Below, piece after piece: positions 1-7,528 of a stretch of DNA of 32,414 bases (position 1 is the first letter of the stretch; every line of letters begins with the position of its first letter). Origin of the DNA: JAVVFH01 sp032250585 (lineage in GTDB: Bacteria > Pseudomonadota > Gammaproteobacteria > Xanthomonadales > SZUA-36). The notes under the pieces are model-generated. The model had not been told where the DNA came from. It did not search any database and saw only the letters and a list, made by a program, of their open reading frames with translations. Location: the NCBI GenBank assembly GCA_032250585.1, contig JAVVFH010000010.1:1-32414 (forward strand), in the 5' to 3' direction. The position numbers were made by a program, and so were the translations under genes.

Positions 1-1
1 G

Positions 2-1108
2 TTGCTGAACGTGCTGGCGCACGAACTGCAGGACCAGTATCCGCCGCGCCTGCTCCCGGAACATCTCTTCAAAGCGGTCGATGCGGTCTACCGGCGCTGT
101 GCGGGCGCTTACTCGGCCATTGCCCTCATTTCCGGCCACGGCCTGCTGGCCTTTCGGGACCCGTTCGGAATTCGCCCGATGGTGCTGGGCTCGCGCCAGT
201 CCGGCGGGCGGACTGAATACGCGATTGCTTCGGAAAGCGCGTCACTGGACGTCCTGGGTTTCGGTCTCGTCCGTGACATCGGGGCAGGCGAATCGGTGTT
301 CATCAGTCTGGACGGGGAGCTGCACAGCCACGTCAGTGAATACCGGCGCGAACTATCACCCTGCATTTTCGAGTTTGTCTATTTCGCCCGCCCGGATTCA
401 CTGATCGACGACATCTCCGTCTACAAGGCGCGGTTGCGGATGGGGCAGGCGCTGGCGCGGAAGATCCTGCGCGAACGGCCCGGCCACGACATCGACGTGG
501 TCATTCCGGTGCCCGACACCAGCCGCACGGCCGCCTTGCCGCTGGCTTATGACCTCGACGTGAAATACCGCGAGGGCTTTATCAAGAACCGCTACATCGG
601 CCGCACCTTCATCATGCCCGGCCAGGCGGAACGCAGGAAATCGGTCAGGCACAAACTCAACGCCATCGACCTGGAATTCCGCAACAAGAACGTGCTGATC
701 GTGGATGACTCCATCGTGCGGGGTACCACCTCAAAGCAGATCATTCAGATGGCGCGCGAAGCGGGCGCCCGCAAAGTCTATTTTGCGTCCGCCGCGCCGC
801 CGGTGCGCTACCCGAATGTCTATGGAATCGACATGCCGGCACCTGGTGAACTGATCGCGAGCGGCCGGAACGAAAAACAAATCGAGCGTGAACTGGGCGC
901 CGACTGGCTGATCTACCAGGAATTACCTGACCTGATTGATGCCTGCCGCGAGGGCAATGAGCGCATCAGCCGTTTCGACACCTCCTGCTTTTCCGGCGAG
1001 TATGTCACCGGCGTGAGGCAGGAATACCTGCAGAAGCTGCAAGTGCAGCGTTCAGACGGGGCGCGGGCGGAACGGCGGGTAGAAGGCGAATCGCAGCTGG
1101 CCGGCTGA
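2..1108 (+). CDS. purF: Amidophosphoribosyltransferase, 5' end outside window
   Basis: Catalyses the first committed step of purine synthesis, making 5-phosphoribosylamine from PRPP and glutamine in the cytoplasm. The window holds about 368 C-terminal residues; the family is about 500 residues long, so the N-terminal glutaminase part with its catalytic Cys is cut off by the window edge. The end of the glutaminase domain is visible (FRDPFGIRPMVLG), followed by the phosphoribosyltransferase domain with the PRPP-binding loop VLIVDDSIVRGTTS. The reading frame is open to base 2, so this is a window cut rather than a broken gene. It converges on the HerA-like gene with only 17 bases between the stop codons and no hairpin with a T-run, so there is no obvious intrinsic terminator here. 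Confidence 0.96.
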   Translation: MLNVLAHELQDQYPPRLLPEHLFKAVDAVYRRCAGAYSAIALISGHGLLAFRDPFGIRPMVLGSRQSGGRTEYAIASESASLDVLGFGLVRDIGAGESVFISLDGELHSHVSEYRRELSPCIFEFVYFARPDSLIDDISVYKARLRMGQALARKILRERPGHDIDVVIPVPDTSRTAALPLAYDLDVKYREGFIKNRYIGRTFIMPGQAERRKSVRHKLNAIDLEFRNKNVLIVDDSIVRGTTSKQIIQMAREAGARKVYFASAAPPVRYPNVYGIDMPAPGELIASGRNEKQIERELGADWLIYQELPDLIDACREGNERISRFDTSCFSGEYVTGVRQEYLQKLQVQRSDGARAERRVEGESQLAG

Positions 1109-1125
1109 AAGCAGCCGCCGTGTCG

Positions 1126-2769
1126 TCAGCGGTGTTGTCTGCGCCAGCACTCCACAATGTGTTCGACGTCCGCGTCCTTTGGTCCGCGGGACCACATGTG
1201 ACCGTATTGGATGTCCTGGGAGTTCGGCGGGGGGTCCGGCATCGTGACGCGGAAACGCACCGGCATCGGTATCGCCTCACCGGCGGCGATGGCTTCACCC
1301 TGGCCCAGTGAGGTCAGTGAATCGAGGATCCCCCGTGCCGAATCCGGCACCAGTGCGCGCACGTATTCCTGGTCGTCCGGGTTGGTGATGCGCAGGCAAA
1401 TGTAAGTGCTGCACTGCGAGAGCACTGTTTCGGACAGTTCATGGGGGCGCTGGCTGACGATGCACAGGCCAACCGCGTATTTTCGGCCGGCTTTGGCGAT
1501 GCGCTCGAAACTGCGCTTGGTCTCCGTGTGACCGGTGCCTGAATCGCGCGGAATGTAGGCATGCGCTTCTTCACAAACGACGAAAATCGGGAAATCCCGG
1601 CAGCGCGGATTCCAGTAGTTGAATTCGAAAGCCAGTCGGCCAATCTGTGCCGTCACCGTGGGCGCGACATCGAACGGCACGGAACTGAGGTCCAGCACCG
1701 TGACGTTGGCCCGGGGTTCGCCAAGCCCGATGAAATCCCGCAGAAGCCCGGCCAGGCTGTCTGAGCCGGTGCGCTTTTTCGGTTTGAGCAGGAAGTCGTA
1801 GCGGGTGTCGTTCAGACGGCTTTGAAGTTTGACCAGCAATTGGTCGAACTTGCCGGTGAGTGCCGTTTTCGATTTACCGAAGTCCGCTGTCGTTTCGTTC
1901 GCGTCCTTGAACCGCTTGACCAGCGCATCCATGGGAAAGTGGATCGGCGAATCCACGGTAATATGCCCGAGATCGAGATCGGCGTTTGCCTCGCGCTTCA
2001 ATTCCAGTACGGCACTGCGCAAGAAAGCGATCTGCACCGACGCATTCGGGTCGCTGCGGTCGATCAGCAGTTCGATCAGCTCTTCGTAGGTGAGCAGCCA
2101 GTAGGGCATCTCCAGTTCATCTGCTTTCACGCAGCGCACCTGCTCGTCGGGGAAGGGTGGCGACGAGGTCGGATCCCATTGCTTGGTGCCGTATTCTCCG
2201 TGCAGGTCGAGAATAATGATGTGCGCATTCGGCATGGATTTCAGCGCGGACTGGATCAGGCTGGTCACCGACCAGGATTTGCCGGAGCCCGATTGCCCGA
2301 GGATGGCTGCATGGCGGCCGAAAAACACATCCGGGTCCAGGAACACGTCGACCGTTTCGAAGGAACTCAGCCTGCCGACCCTGAAATTGGCGGCGCTGTA
2401 CTTGGAGAACAGGGCTTCCAGTGTGGCGGCACTGACGAGATGCAGTTCAGCGCCGGTGGTGGGAAAATGTGACACGCCCCGATCGAAGCCGCCTTTGGCG
2501 GTGATTTCGCCCAGGGGGTTGAGTTTCACCATGCGTACCAGCGTGCCCTCGGCATCCAGTTCCTGCCACAGGCTTTCCACGATGACGAGCACGTAGAGGC
2601 CCGATTGCCGCACCATCAGGTAGGATCCGACCTGCCCGATGCGCACCGTGTGGTTGTCGATCAGCAATTCCGAAACCCAGCCTTCGTCTTCGGAAATCAG
2701 CTGCGCTACGAACTCCGTACCGTTGGTTTCGACGAGGTGGCCGACGAGCGTGTTTTTTTCACTGATCAT
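1126..2769 (-). CDS. HerA-like hexameric ATPase (DUF87), orphan
   Basis: A 547-residue P-loop ATPase of the HerA/FtsK superfamily, which acts as a ring-shaped DNA translocase. The first 120 residues resemble the HAS-barrel that opens HerA proteins. Walker A is GQSGSGKS at residues 158-165, Walker B is VVCEEAH at 397-403, and a SQRPHE sensor/arginine-finger motif lies near 439-444. The ATG start has an AGGGA sequence just upstream. In archaea HerA works with the nuclease NurA, and in bacteria similar ATPases pair with SIR2, DUF4297 or other nuclease effectors in phage defence. No such partner is next to it: the flanks are purF and a TPR protein. The family call is firm; a role in repair, chromosome processing or defence cannot be decided from the sequence. 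Confidence 0.85.
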   Translation of the reverse strand: MISEKNTLVGHLVETNGTEFVAQLISEDEGWVSELLIDNHTVRIGQVGSYLMVRQSGLYVLVIVESLWQELDAEGTLVRMVKLNPLGEITAKGGFDRGVSHFPTTGAELHLVSAATLEALFSKYSAANFRVGRLSSFETVDVFLDPDVFFGRHAAILGQSGSGKSWSVTSLIQSALKSMPNAHIIILDLHGEYGTKQWDPTSSPPFPDEQVRCVKADELEMPYWLLTYEELIELLIDRSDPNASVQIAFLRSAVLELKREANADLDLGHITVDSPIHFPMDALVKRFKDANETTADFGKSKTALTGKFDQLLVKLQSRLNDTRYDFLLKPKKRTGSDSLAGLLRDFIGLGEPRANVTVLDLSSVPFDVAPTVTAQIGRLAFEFNYWNPRCRDFPIFVVCEEAHAYIPRDSGTGHTETKRSFERIAKAGRKYAVGLCIVSQRPHELSETVLSQCSTYICLRITNPDDQEYVRALVPDSARGILDSLTSLGQGEAIAAGEAIPMPVRFRVTMPDPPPNSQDIQYGHMWSRGPKDADVEHIVECWRRQHR

Positions 2770-2882
2770 GATGTGTCCCTACCGATCGGTGTGCGGAAGC
2801 GTCCCGGGCGGATAAGCTTCCGACAACTTAAACTCCATCCCTGGTCACATACCCTAATGTTTTAACGAAATTAATGGCAATA

Positions 2883-2911
2883 ACTCTATGAGATACTGTG
2901 AGTTTTGTAAA
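2883..2911 (-). promoter_or_regulatory. Possible sigma-70 promoter for the HerA-like gene
   Basis: The 161-base gap between the HerA-like gene and the TPR gene is AT-rich compared with its flanks. On the minus strand a TTTACA hexamer (2911-2906) is followed after 17 bases by TAGAGT (2888-2883), about 114 bases upstream of the HerA-like start. The match is moderate and other pairings are possible in such AT-rich sequence. Confidence 0.3.
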
Positions 2912-2930
2912 GCAGGATCCTATTTTCGCC

Positions 2931-3704
2931 TTATTCGAGCTCGGCCAGGGCGGATTCCACATCCAGTGCTTCCATCGCGTCCAGCGGCTCACTCTCGGCG
3001 GCTGCGACGTAATGTTCAGAGACCTCGTCGAGCCGGCTGTCGCCGTACAGCAGGTACAGGCCGTTACCGTATTCGATGTGCGCAATCGGCGAACGCGGCG
3101 TCAACCGCAGGGCTTGCTGCAAATGTTCCAGTGCGCGTTCTTCACTTGCGCCGTAAGTTACCCGACCGATCAATTTACCGATCTTGTCGATGATTTCCGC
3201 GTGATATAGCCCCATCGCGGTATGGGCTTCGGCATGGTCCGGTTGCAGGGCCAACGCGCGCTCGAGACTGTCGCGAATCCTGCCGCCCAAGCCCTGTTTG
3301 AGAGCCTTGACCACGGAGATGGCCTGGCTGTAACGGCCCAGGTTGAAGGCATGGAAATAATGGCTGTTGGAGTCGTCCGGAAAGCGGTCGATCGCCTGCT
3401 CGGCCCGCGCAATCGCCGCTTTGAAACACTCGATGCGGCGCTTTTCGCGGTCTTCCAGGTAGGTGGCGTAAATGCCCGTGGCTTTGTTGGCGACCGCGTG
3501 GCCGGCCAGGCCGAACTCATCACCCAGGGCCACCGCCTGCTGAAAATCGCCGCGGTGGAAGGCCCGCCACGCGTCCTGCAGTTGCGGGTCTTCGGGAAAA
3601 GGCTCACGGTCGCCAGCATGCAATTTGCTCCAGGCTTTTTGCGGGGCCTTGCCGGGGTAGTCGAATGCGCTGGGATCGTGCGGGAACGCTTTCCAGGTAT
3701 GCAT
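2931..3704 (-). CDS. Tetratricopeptide-repeat protein of unknown role
   Basis: About 257 residues, mostly helical repeats. Repeat-like units are visible, such as LERALALQPDHAEAHTAMG and LQQALRLTPRSPIAHIEYG, which carry the usual A/P spacing of TPRs. No signal peptide or membrane segment is seen, so it is probably cytoplasmic. TPRs bind protein partners; no enzymatic motif is present. The ATG at 3704 is taken as start; a TTG two codons upstream (3710) is also open, and neither has a strong Shine-Dalgarno sequence. It lies upstream of the HerA-like gene in the same direction, separated by 161 bases, so the two need not form an operon. It is divergent from the phasin gene, with 84 bases between the starts. 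Confidence 0.7.
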   Translation of the reverse strand: MHTWKAFPHDPSAFDYPGKAPQKAWSKLHAGDREPFPEDPQLQDAWRAFHRGDFQQAVALGDEFGLAGHAVANKATGIYATYLEDREKRRIECFKAAIARAEQAIDRFPDDSNSHYFHAFNLGRYSQAISVVKALKQGLGGRIRDSLERALALQPDHAEAHTAMGLYHAEIIDKIGKLIGRVTYGASEERALEHLQQALRLTPRSPIAHIEYGNGLYLLYGDSRLDEVSEHYVAAAESEPLDAMEALDVESALAELE

Positions 3705-3788
3705 GCTCAATGTAGTGTGATTGCTCTAATTTCTCCGCCTAGAATGATACTTGTCAATAGGACATCAACCGAAGGTAAGGAGGACATC

Positions 3789-4550
3789 ATGGCCAGGAAG
3801 AAAACAAAAAAGAAGGTACAACGTAAATCCACTGCGAGCAAGGTCGTCAACCCGGTCGTTGGCTCGGCCCGCGATATCTGGTTGGCGGGTCTCGGCGCCT
3901 TCAGCGTAGCGCAGGAAGAGAGCGGCAGGATCATCGAACAGGGTAACAAGCTGTTCGACCGACTCGTCAAGGAAGGCAGCAAGGTCGAGAAAAAGACCCG
4001 CAAGGACGTAGGGGACGCGGTCGACGAGGTGCGCGAGGAAGTCGAATCGCGTGCCAGGGAGATTCGTGGTGACCTGGAAACACGTTTCGGCGGCGTTCGC
4101 GGCCAGGCCGAATCCGTTCGCAAACAGGCGGGCGAGAACTGGGACCGTCTCGAAAACATTTTCGAAGAACGCGTCACACGGGTTCTTTCACGGATGGGCA
4201 TTCCGACCCGGGATGACGTCAACAGCCTGTCCCGCCGCGTGCAGGAACTGTCCCGGCGCGTAGCCGAGCTGGACAAGGAAACGCGAGCGACGAAGACGGC
4301 CGTCAGGACGGCTGCCAGAAAAGCCACCAAGGCGGCTGCCGCCAAACCGGCCAAGAAGGCCGCGACCAAGAAAGCAGCACCGAAGAAAGCTGCGACCAAG
4401 AAAGCAGCACCGAAAAAAGCTGCGACCAAAAAAGCGGCAGCGAAAAAGGCTGCGGTGAAAAAGGCCGGGCCCAAGAAGGCCGCGCCGGCCAAGGCCGTTA
4501 CGGGAGCCGTTCCGACGACCGGCGGGCAAGGCACTACGCCGTCGGCTTGA
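3789..4550 (+). CDS. Phasin with histone H1-like tail (PhaF-type)
   Basis: A 253-residue protein of the phasin family, which coats polyhydroxyalkanoate granules. A basic start is followed by a phasin domain at about 20-135 (VVGSARDIWLAGLGAFSVAQ is typical), a coiled-coil-like stretch at 142-165, and then a Lys/Ala/Pro tail from about 175 to 235 made of KKAAT/KKAAP units. This two-part design is that of Pseudomonas PhaF, whose tail binds DNA and ties granules to the nucleoid. The ATG at 3789 is chosen because AAGGAGG lies 5 bases upstream and the protein then begins directly with the phasin-type N-terminus; the open frame extends further upstream only against the TPR gene. A strong intrinsic terminator follows. 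The PhaD-like regulator is convergent next door. The tail could also be read as a generic AlgP-like tail, but the phasin core argues for PhaF. Confidence 0.85.
   Translation: MARKKTKKKVQRKSTASKVVNPVVGSARDIWLAGLGAFSVAQEESGRIIEQGNKLFDRLVKEGSKVEKKTRKDVGDAVDEVREEVESRAREIRGDLETRFGGVRGQAESVRKQAGENWDRLENIFEERVTRVLSRMGIPTRDDVNSLSRRVQELSRRVAELDKETRATKTAVRTAARKATKAAAAKPAKKAATKKAAPKKAATKKAAPKKAATKKAAAKKAAVKKAGPKKAAPAKAVTGAVPTTGGQGTTPSA
4362..4451 (+). repeat. Three tandem 30-base repeats encoding the phasin tail
   Basis: Three head-to-tail copies of a 30-base unit lie at 4362-4391, 4392-4421 and 4422-4451, each beginning GCGACCAA. The first two differ by a single base and the third is more diverged. 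Each encodes ten residues of the ATKKAAPKKA type. Weaker units continue on both sides. Such repeats can expand or contract, giving tail-length variation. Confidence 0.85.
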
Positions 4551-4560
4551 TGCCGGGCGG

Positions 4561-4592
4561 ACGGCGCCCCGCGTGCTACGACCGGGCGCCGT
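4561..4592. other. Perfect 9-bp stem-loop after the phasin gene
   Basis: Arms ACGGCGCCC (4561-4569) and GGGCGCCGT (4584-4592) are perfectly complementary around a 14-base loop. It starts 10 bases after the phasin stop and lacks a T-run. It may protect the 3' end of the phasin mRNA or help slow the polymerase before the terminator at 4622. Confidence 0.5.
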
Positions 4593-4621
4593 TGCAATGA
4601 AAACGCAGTAAACCCACATTG

Positions 4622-4648
4622 GGCCGGCACTCAGCCGGCCTTTTTTTT
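4622..4648 (+). terminator. Rho-independent terminator of the phasin gene
   Basis: A 7-bp all-GC stem (GGCCGGC 4622-4628, GCCGGCC 4634-4640) with a 5-base loop is followed by eight Ts (4641-4648). It terminates plus-strand transcription. The right arm and T-run lie inside the coding sequence of the convergent regulator, where they encode its last residues (KKKAG), and the stop codon of that gene (4631-4633) sits in the loop. Confidence 0.9.
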
Positions 4649-5281
4649 GTCCAGGTATTGTCCCGACAGCCGCGCGAACTGGCTTTTCTCGGGTTCGCGA
4701 AGATACGGCACCAACAACAGCAGCACCCGAGCAATGGCCCGCACCTGGGCGGTTTCCCGGCGTTGCCCGCTGCTGTCGAAAAGGTTCGCGAATGAAATCC
4801 AGTAGGTCAGCGCCAGCAGCATGGTGTCGGTCAACATTTCTTTTTGCTGCTCGCTGATCTGCATCGCGCCTGCCTGCTGAAGGCCGGTCAGTATCTGGCT
4901 GGCGGCTCTTCGCTCGCGCGTCAACAACGCACGCATCGCGTGGTCCAGGTCGCGGACGCGCGCCGTCAATTCGGAGAGGTTGAGGTAGATGAAGCGGTAC
5001 TCGCCCTTCAGTTCGAAGCTGAGATGCAGCTGAAACCAAAGATCTTCGGCATGCAGGGCCATGTCCGCCGGTACTTCGATCAGGGGTTGCAGGCGTGCCA
5101 GAAAGCGCTTGAAAAGCTCTATGACGATGTCGTCCTTGCTGTGGAAATGGTAATAGAGATTGCCGGGGCTGATGTCCACCTCGTCGGCGATGTGGTTGGT
5201 CGTGACGTTCGGTTCACCGTACTCGTTGAACAGTTCCAGGCTGGTCGAGAGGATCAGTTCCCTGGTGTTTCTCCGGGCCAT
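4631..5281 (-). CDS. TetR/AcrR-family regulator, PhaD-like
   Basis: A 216-residue TetR-family DNA-binding protein. The helix-turn-helix spans about residues 26-47 and ends in the family signature SPGNLYYHFHSKD. The stretch LFNEYGEPNVTTNHIA followed by ISPGNLYYHF is close to Pseudomonas PhaD, the activator of the phasin genes phaI and phaF; the C-terminal ligand domain (AEDLWFQLHLSFE, YRFIYLNLSELT) fits the same group. The ATG at 5281 is taken as start; the frame stays open for over 200 codons upstream but that part is antisense to the reductase gene. Convergent with the phasin and divergent from the fatty acyl-CoA reductase, it could control either. PhaD is thought to sense a fatty-acid metabolite; that this protein does so is inference. 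Confidence 0.85.
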   Translation of the reverse strand: MARRNTRELILSTSLELFNEYGEPNVTTNHIADEVDISPGNLYYHFHSKDDIVIELFKRFLARLQPLIEVPADMALHAEDLWFQLHLSFELKGEYRFIYLNLSELTARVRDLDHAMRALLTRERRAASQILTGLQQAGAMQISEQQKEMLTDTMLLALTYWISFANLFDSSGQRRETAQVRAIARVLLLLVPYLREPEKSQFARLSGQYLDKKKAG

Positions 5282-5331
5282 GAGGTGGTCTCTCCTGGTG
5301 GCTGCGGATGTGTCCTGCGCCCCTGTAGCTT

Positions 5332-5357
5332 CTGTTAAGATCGTATCACGATAACAG
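5332..5357. promoter_or_regulatory. Candidate operator dyad between the TetR regulator and the reductase
   Basis: In the 153-base divergent gap, CTGTTA (5332-5337) and TAACAG (5352-5357) form perfect 6-base arms. Inside is a second dyad, ATCGT-atc-ACGAT (5340-5352). It sits about 50 bases upstream of the regulator start and about 78 bases upstream of the reductase start, which is a usual place for autoregulatory TetR binding. Binding is inferred, not shown. Confidence 0.4.
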
Positions 5358-5434
5358 CCCGGCGCGGCCGGCTTCGAAGCAGAAAGTCCGGGCGGCAGCC
5401 ATTCAGAACGAAACGTGGGTTTGGAGACTGTGCT

Positions 5435-7420
5435 ATGAGTTACTTCGTTACCGGCGGGACCGGCTTTATTGGTCAGAACCTCATTCCTCTTCTGCTCAAG
5501 CGCCGGGGCAAGATTTACGTGCTGATCCGCAAAGGCTCCCGCGAGAAGTTCAGCAGACAGATGGAGCGCTGGGGCGCTGACGCCGCGCGCAAGATCGTCC
5601 CCGTCCGCGGCGACCTGACCCAGGCTTTCCTCGGCGTTTCGCCGGCCCGGCGCAAGGAACTGAAGGGAAAAATAAATCACGTGTTTCACATGGCCGCGGT
5701 CTATGACCTCAAAGCGGACGCCGAATCGCAGCAGGCCGCGAACATCGACGGCACGATCAACGCCATTCGCTTTGCCGAGGCCGTCGACGCCGGCCGTTTC
5801 CACCACGTCAGTTCGATTGCCGCTGCCGGCCTTTACCCCGGCGTCTTCACCGAAGAAATGTTCGAGGAGGCGAGCGGCCTGGACAATGCCTATTTCCGCA
5901 CCAAGCACGAATCGGAAGGCCTTGTCCGCAAGCGCTGCAAAGTACCCTGGCGTATCTATCGTCCGGGCATCGTCGTCGGCGACTCACGCAGCGGCGCAAT
6001 CGACAAGATCGACGGGCCTTACTATTTTTTCAAGCTGATCCAGAAAATGCGCCGCGCGCTGCCCGCCTGGATGCCCACGATCGGACTGGAAGGCGGGCGC
6101 ATCAACATCGTACCGGTGGATTATGTCGTCGAGGCGATGGATTACCTGGCCCATTTGCCACGCCAGGACGGCAAGTGTTTTCACCTGACCGACCCCAGGG
6201 CGAAGCGCATCGGCGAGGTACTCAACACCTTCGCCGAAGCCGCCCATGCGCCGCAGATGTCGATGCGGATCGACGCGCGGCTGTTCAATTTCATTCCCGC
6301 CGTCGTGAAACAGGGTCTGCAGATGCTGCCCCCGGTCAAACGCATCTCACGGCAGATTCTGCAGGACCTGGACATGCCGCCGGAAATTCTGAGCTTCATC
6401 AATTATCCGACCAAGTTCGATTCCCGTGAAACGCAAAAGCTGCTCAAAGGCAGTGGTATCTCCTGTCCGCAGCTGGATGAATACGCGTGGCGGATTTGGG
6501 ACTATTGGGAGCGCCACCTCGACCCGGACCTGTTCATAGACCGCAGCCTGCGGGGCCACGTCGGCGGGCGCATCGTAGTGGTGACGGGCGGGTCTTCCGG
6601 GATCGGCGAGGCGACCGCCCAGATGATGGCGCGTGCCGGCGCGCGCGTGGCGATCGTCGCTCGCGAGCGGCAGAAACTGGCCGAAACGGTGCGCCAGATC
6701 GAGGCAGAAGGCGGCAGCGCCAAAGCCTTTTCGGCGGACCTGACCGACATGCAGGCCTGTGACGAGGTGATCGACCGCATCGTGGCGGAAATGGGCCCGA
6801 TCGACGTGCTGGTCAACAACGCCGGGCGCTCGATCCGGCGCGCCATATCATCGTCCTACGACCGCTTCCATGACTACGAGCGCACGATGCAGCTCAACTA
6901 CTTCGGCAGCCTGCGCCTGATCATGCGGGTGTTGCCGGATATGGAGAAACGGCGCAGCGGCCAGATCATCAATATCTCGTCGATCGGCGTGCTCTCGAAT
7001 GCGCCTCGGTTCTCTGCCTACGTAGCTTCCAAGGCTGCGCTGGACGCTTTTTCGCGTTGCGCGGCCTCCGAATTCAACGACACCGGCCTGCGATTTACGA
7101 CCATCAACATGCCGCTGGTGCGCACGCCGATGATCGCGCCGACCAAGATTTACGAGAACGTGCCGACCATTTCGGCGGAGGAAGCGGCCGACATGGTCAA
7201 GCAGGCGGTGATCTACAAGCCTCAGCGCATCGCGACGCGGTTGGGGACCTTTTCGGCGGTCATGCACGCGGTGGCTCCGAAAGTCTGGGAAATTATCATG
7301 AACAGCGCCTTCCGGATGTTTCCGGACTCGGCCGCAGCCAAGGGCGGCACGGCCGATCAAACACCCGCTTCGCAGGAGCAACTGGCTTTTGCCAGCCTGA
7401 TGCGCGGTATTCACTGGTAA
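5435..7420 (+). CDS. Two-domain alcohol-forming fatty acyl-CoA/ACP reductase
   Basis: A 661-residue fusion of two short-chain dehydrogenase modules. The N-terminal module has NAD(P)-binding GGTGFIGQ at 7-14 and a Y153/K157 pair (YFRTK). The C-terminal module has GGSSGIGE at 385-392, NNAG at 461-464, and S515/S516, Y529 and K533 (ISSIGV, YVASK). Length, domain order and many motifs (NISSIGVL, APRFSAYVASK, TINMPLV, ending RGIHW) match, from memory, the Marinobacter enzyme Maqu_2507. That enzyme reduces fatty acyl-CoA or acyl-ACP by four electrons to the fatty alcohol used for wax esters. GGAG lies 10 bases before the ATG. The gene is divergent from the PhaD-like regulator. No wax ester synthase is in the window. 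A more general SDR role is possible, but full-length similarity makes the reductase call strong. Confidence 0.9.
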   Translation: MSYFVTGGTGFIGQNLIPLLLKRRGKIYVLIRKGSREKFSRQMERWGADAARKIVPVRGDLTQAFLGVSPARRKELKGKINHVFHMAAVYDLKADAESQQAANIDGTINAIRFAEAVDAGRFHHVSSIAAAGLYPGVFTEEMFEEASGLDNAYFRTKHESEGLVRKRCKVPWRIYRPGIVVGDSRSGAIDKIDGPYYFFKLIQKMRRALPAWMPTIGLEGGRINIVPVDYVVEAMDYLAHLPRQDGKCFHLTDPRAKRIGEVLNTFAEAAHAPQMSMRIDARLFNFIPAVVKQGLQMLPPVKRISRQILQDLDMPPEILSFINYPTKFDSRETQKLLKGSGISCPQLDEYAWRIWDYWERHLDPDLFIDRSLRGHVGGRIVVVTGGSSGIGEATAQMMARAGARVAIVARERQKLAETVRQIEAEGGSAKAFSADLTDMQACDEVIDRIVAEMGPIDVLVNNAGRSIRRAISSSYDRFHDYERTMQLNYFGSLRLIMRVLPDMEKRRSGQIINISSIGVLSNAPRFSAYVASKAALDAFSRCAASEFNDTGLRFTTINMPLVRTPMIAPTKIYENVPTISAEEAADMVKQAVIYKPQRIATRLGTFSAVMHAVAPKVWEIIMNSAFRMFPDSAAAKGGTADQTPASQEQLAFASLMRGIHW

Positions 7421-7429
7421 GTCCGCTTT

Positions 7430-7447
7430 CGCGCCGCGGGCGGCGCG
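7430..7447. other. GC-rich hairpin after the reductase gene
   Basis: CGCGCCG (7430-7436) pairs with CGGCGCG (7441-7447) around a 4-base loop, starting 10 bases after the reductase stop. There is no T-run, so it is unlikely to be a full intrinsic terminator. It may separate expression of the reductase from the genes below. Confidence 0.4.
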
Positions 7448-7462
7448 CCAGGGGAGAGGTTG

Positions 7463-7528
7463 ATGTGGCAGGTCGACGACAGGGTTCCGGCATCCGCGGG
7501 GCCGCTTGAGCGCGGAGCAAGCCGGTGA
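7463..7528 (+). CDS. Possible 21-residue leader peptide coupled to the next gene
   Basis: An ATG at 7463 follows a strong GGGGAGAGG sequence by a few bases, the best ribosome site in this interval. The frame encodes 21 residues starting MWQVDDRVPAS and ends with TGA at 7526-7528, overlapping the GTG start of the next gene as GTGA. The GTG itself has only a weak site (CGGAG 8 bases upstream). The arrangement suggests translation coupling, in which ribosomes ending here restart on the GTG. No protein family is recognised, and chance cannot be excluded. Confidence 0.35.
   Translation: MWQVDDRVPASAGPLERGASR

Noticed and set aside
3222..3788. Upstream extension of the phasin reading frame (would give 442 residues)
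   Set aside because: This part is antisense to the TPR gene; the ATG at 3789 has an AAGGAGG site and gives the normal phasin start.
5282..5908. N-terminal extension of the TetR regulator frame (would give 425 residues)
   Set aside because: It is antisense to the reductase gene, and the TetR domain begins correctly at 5281.
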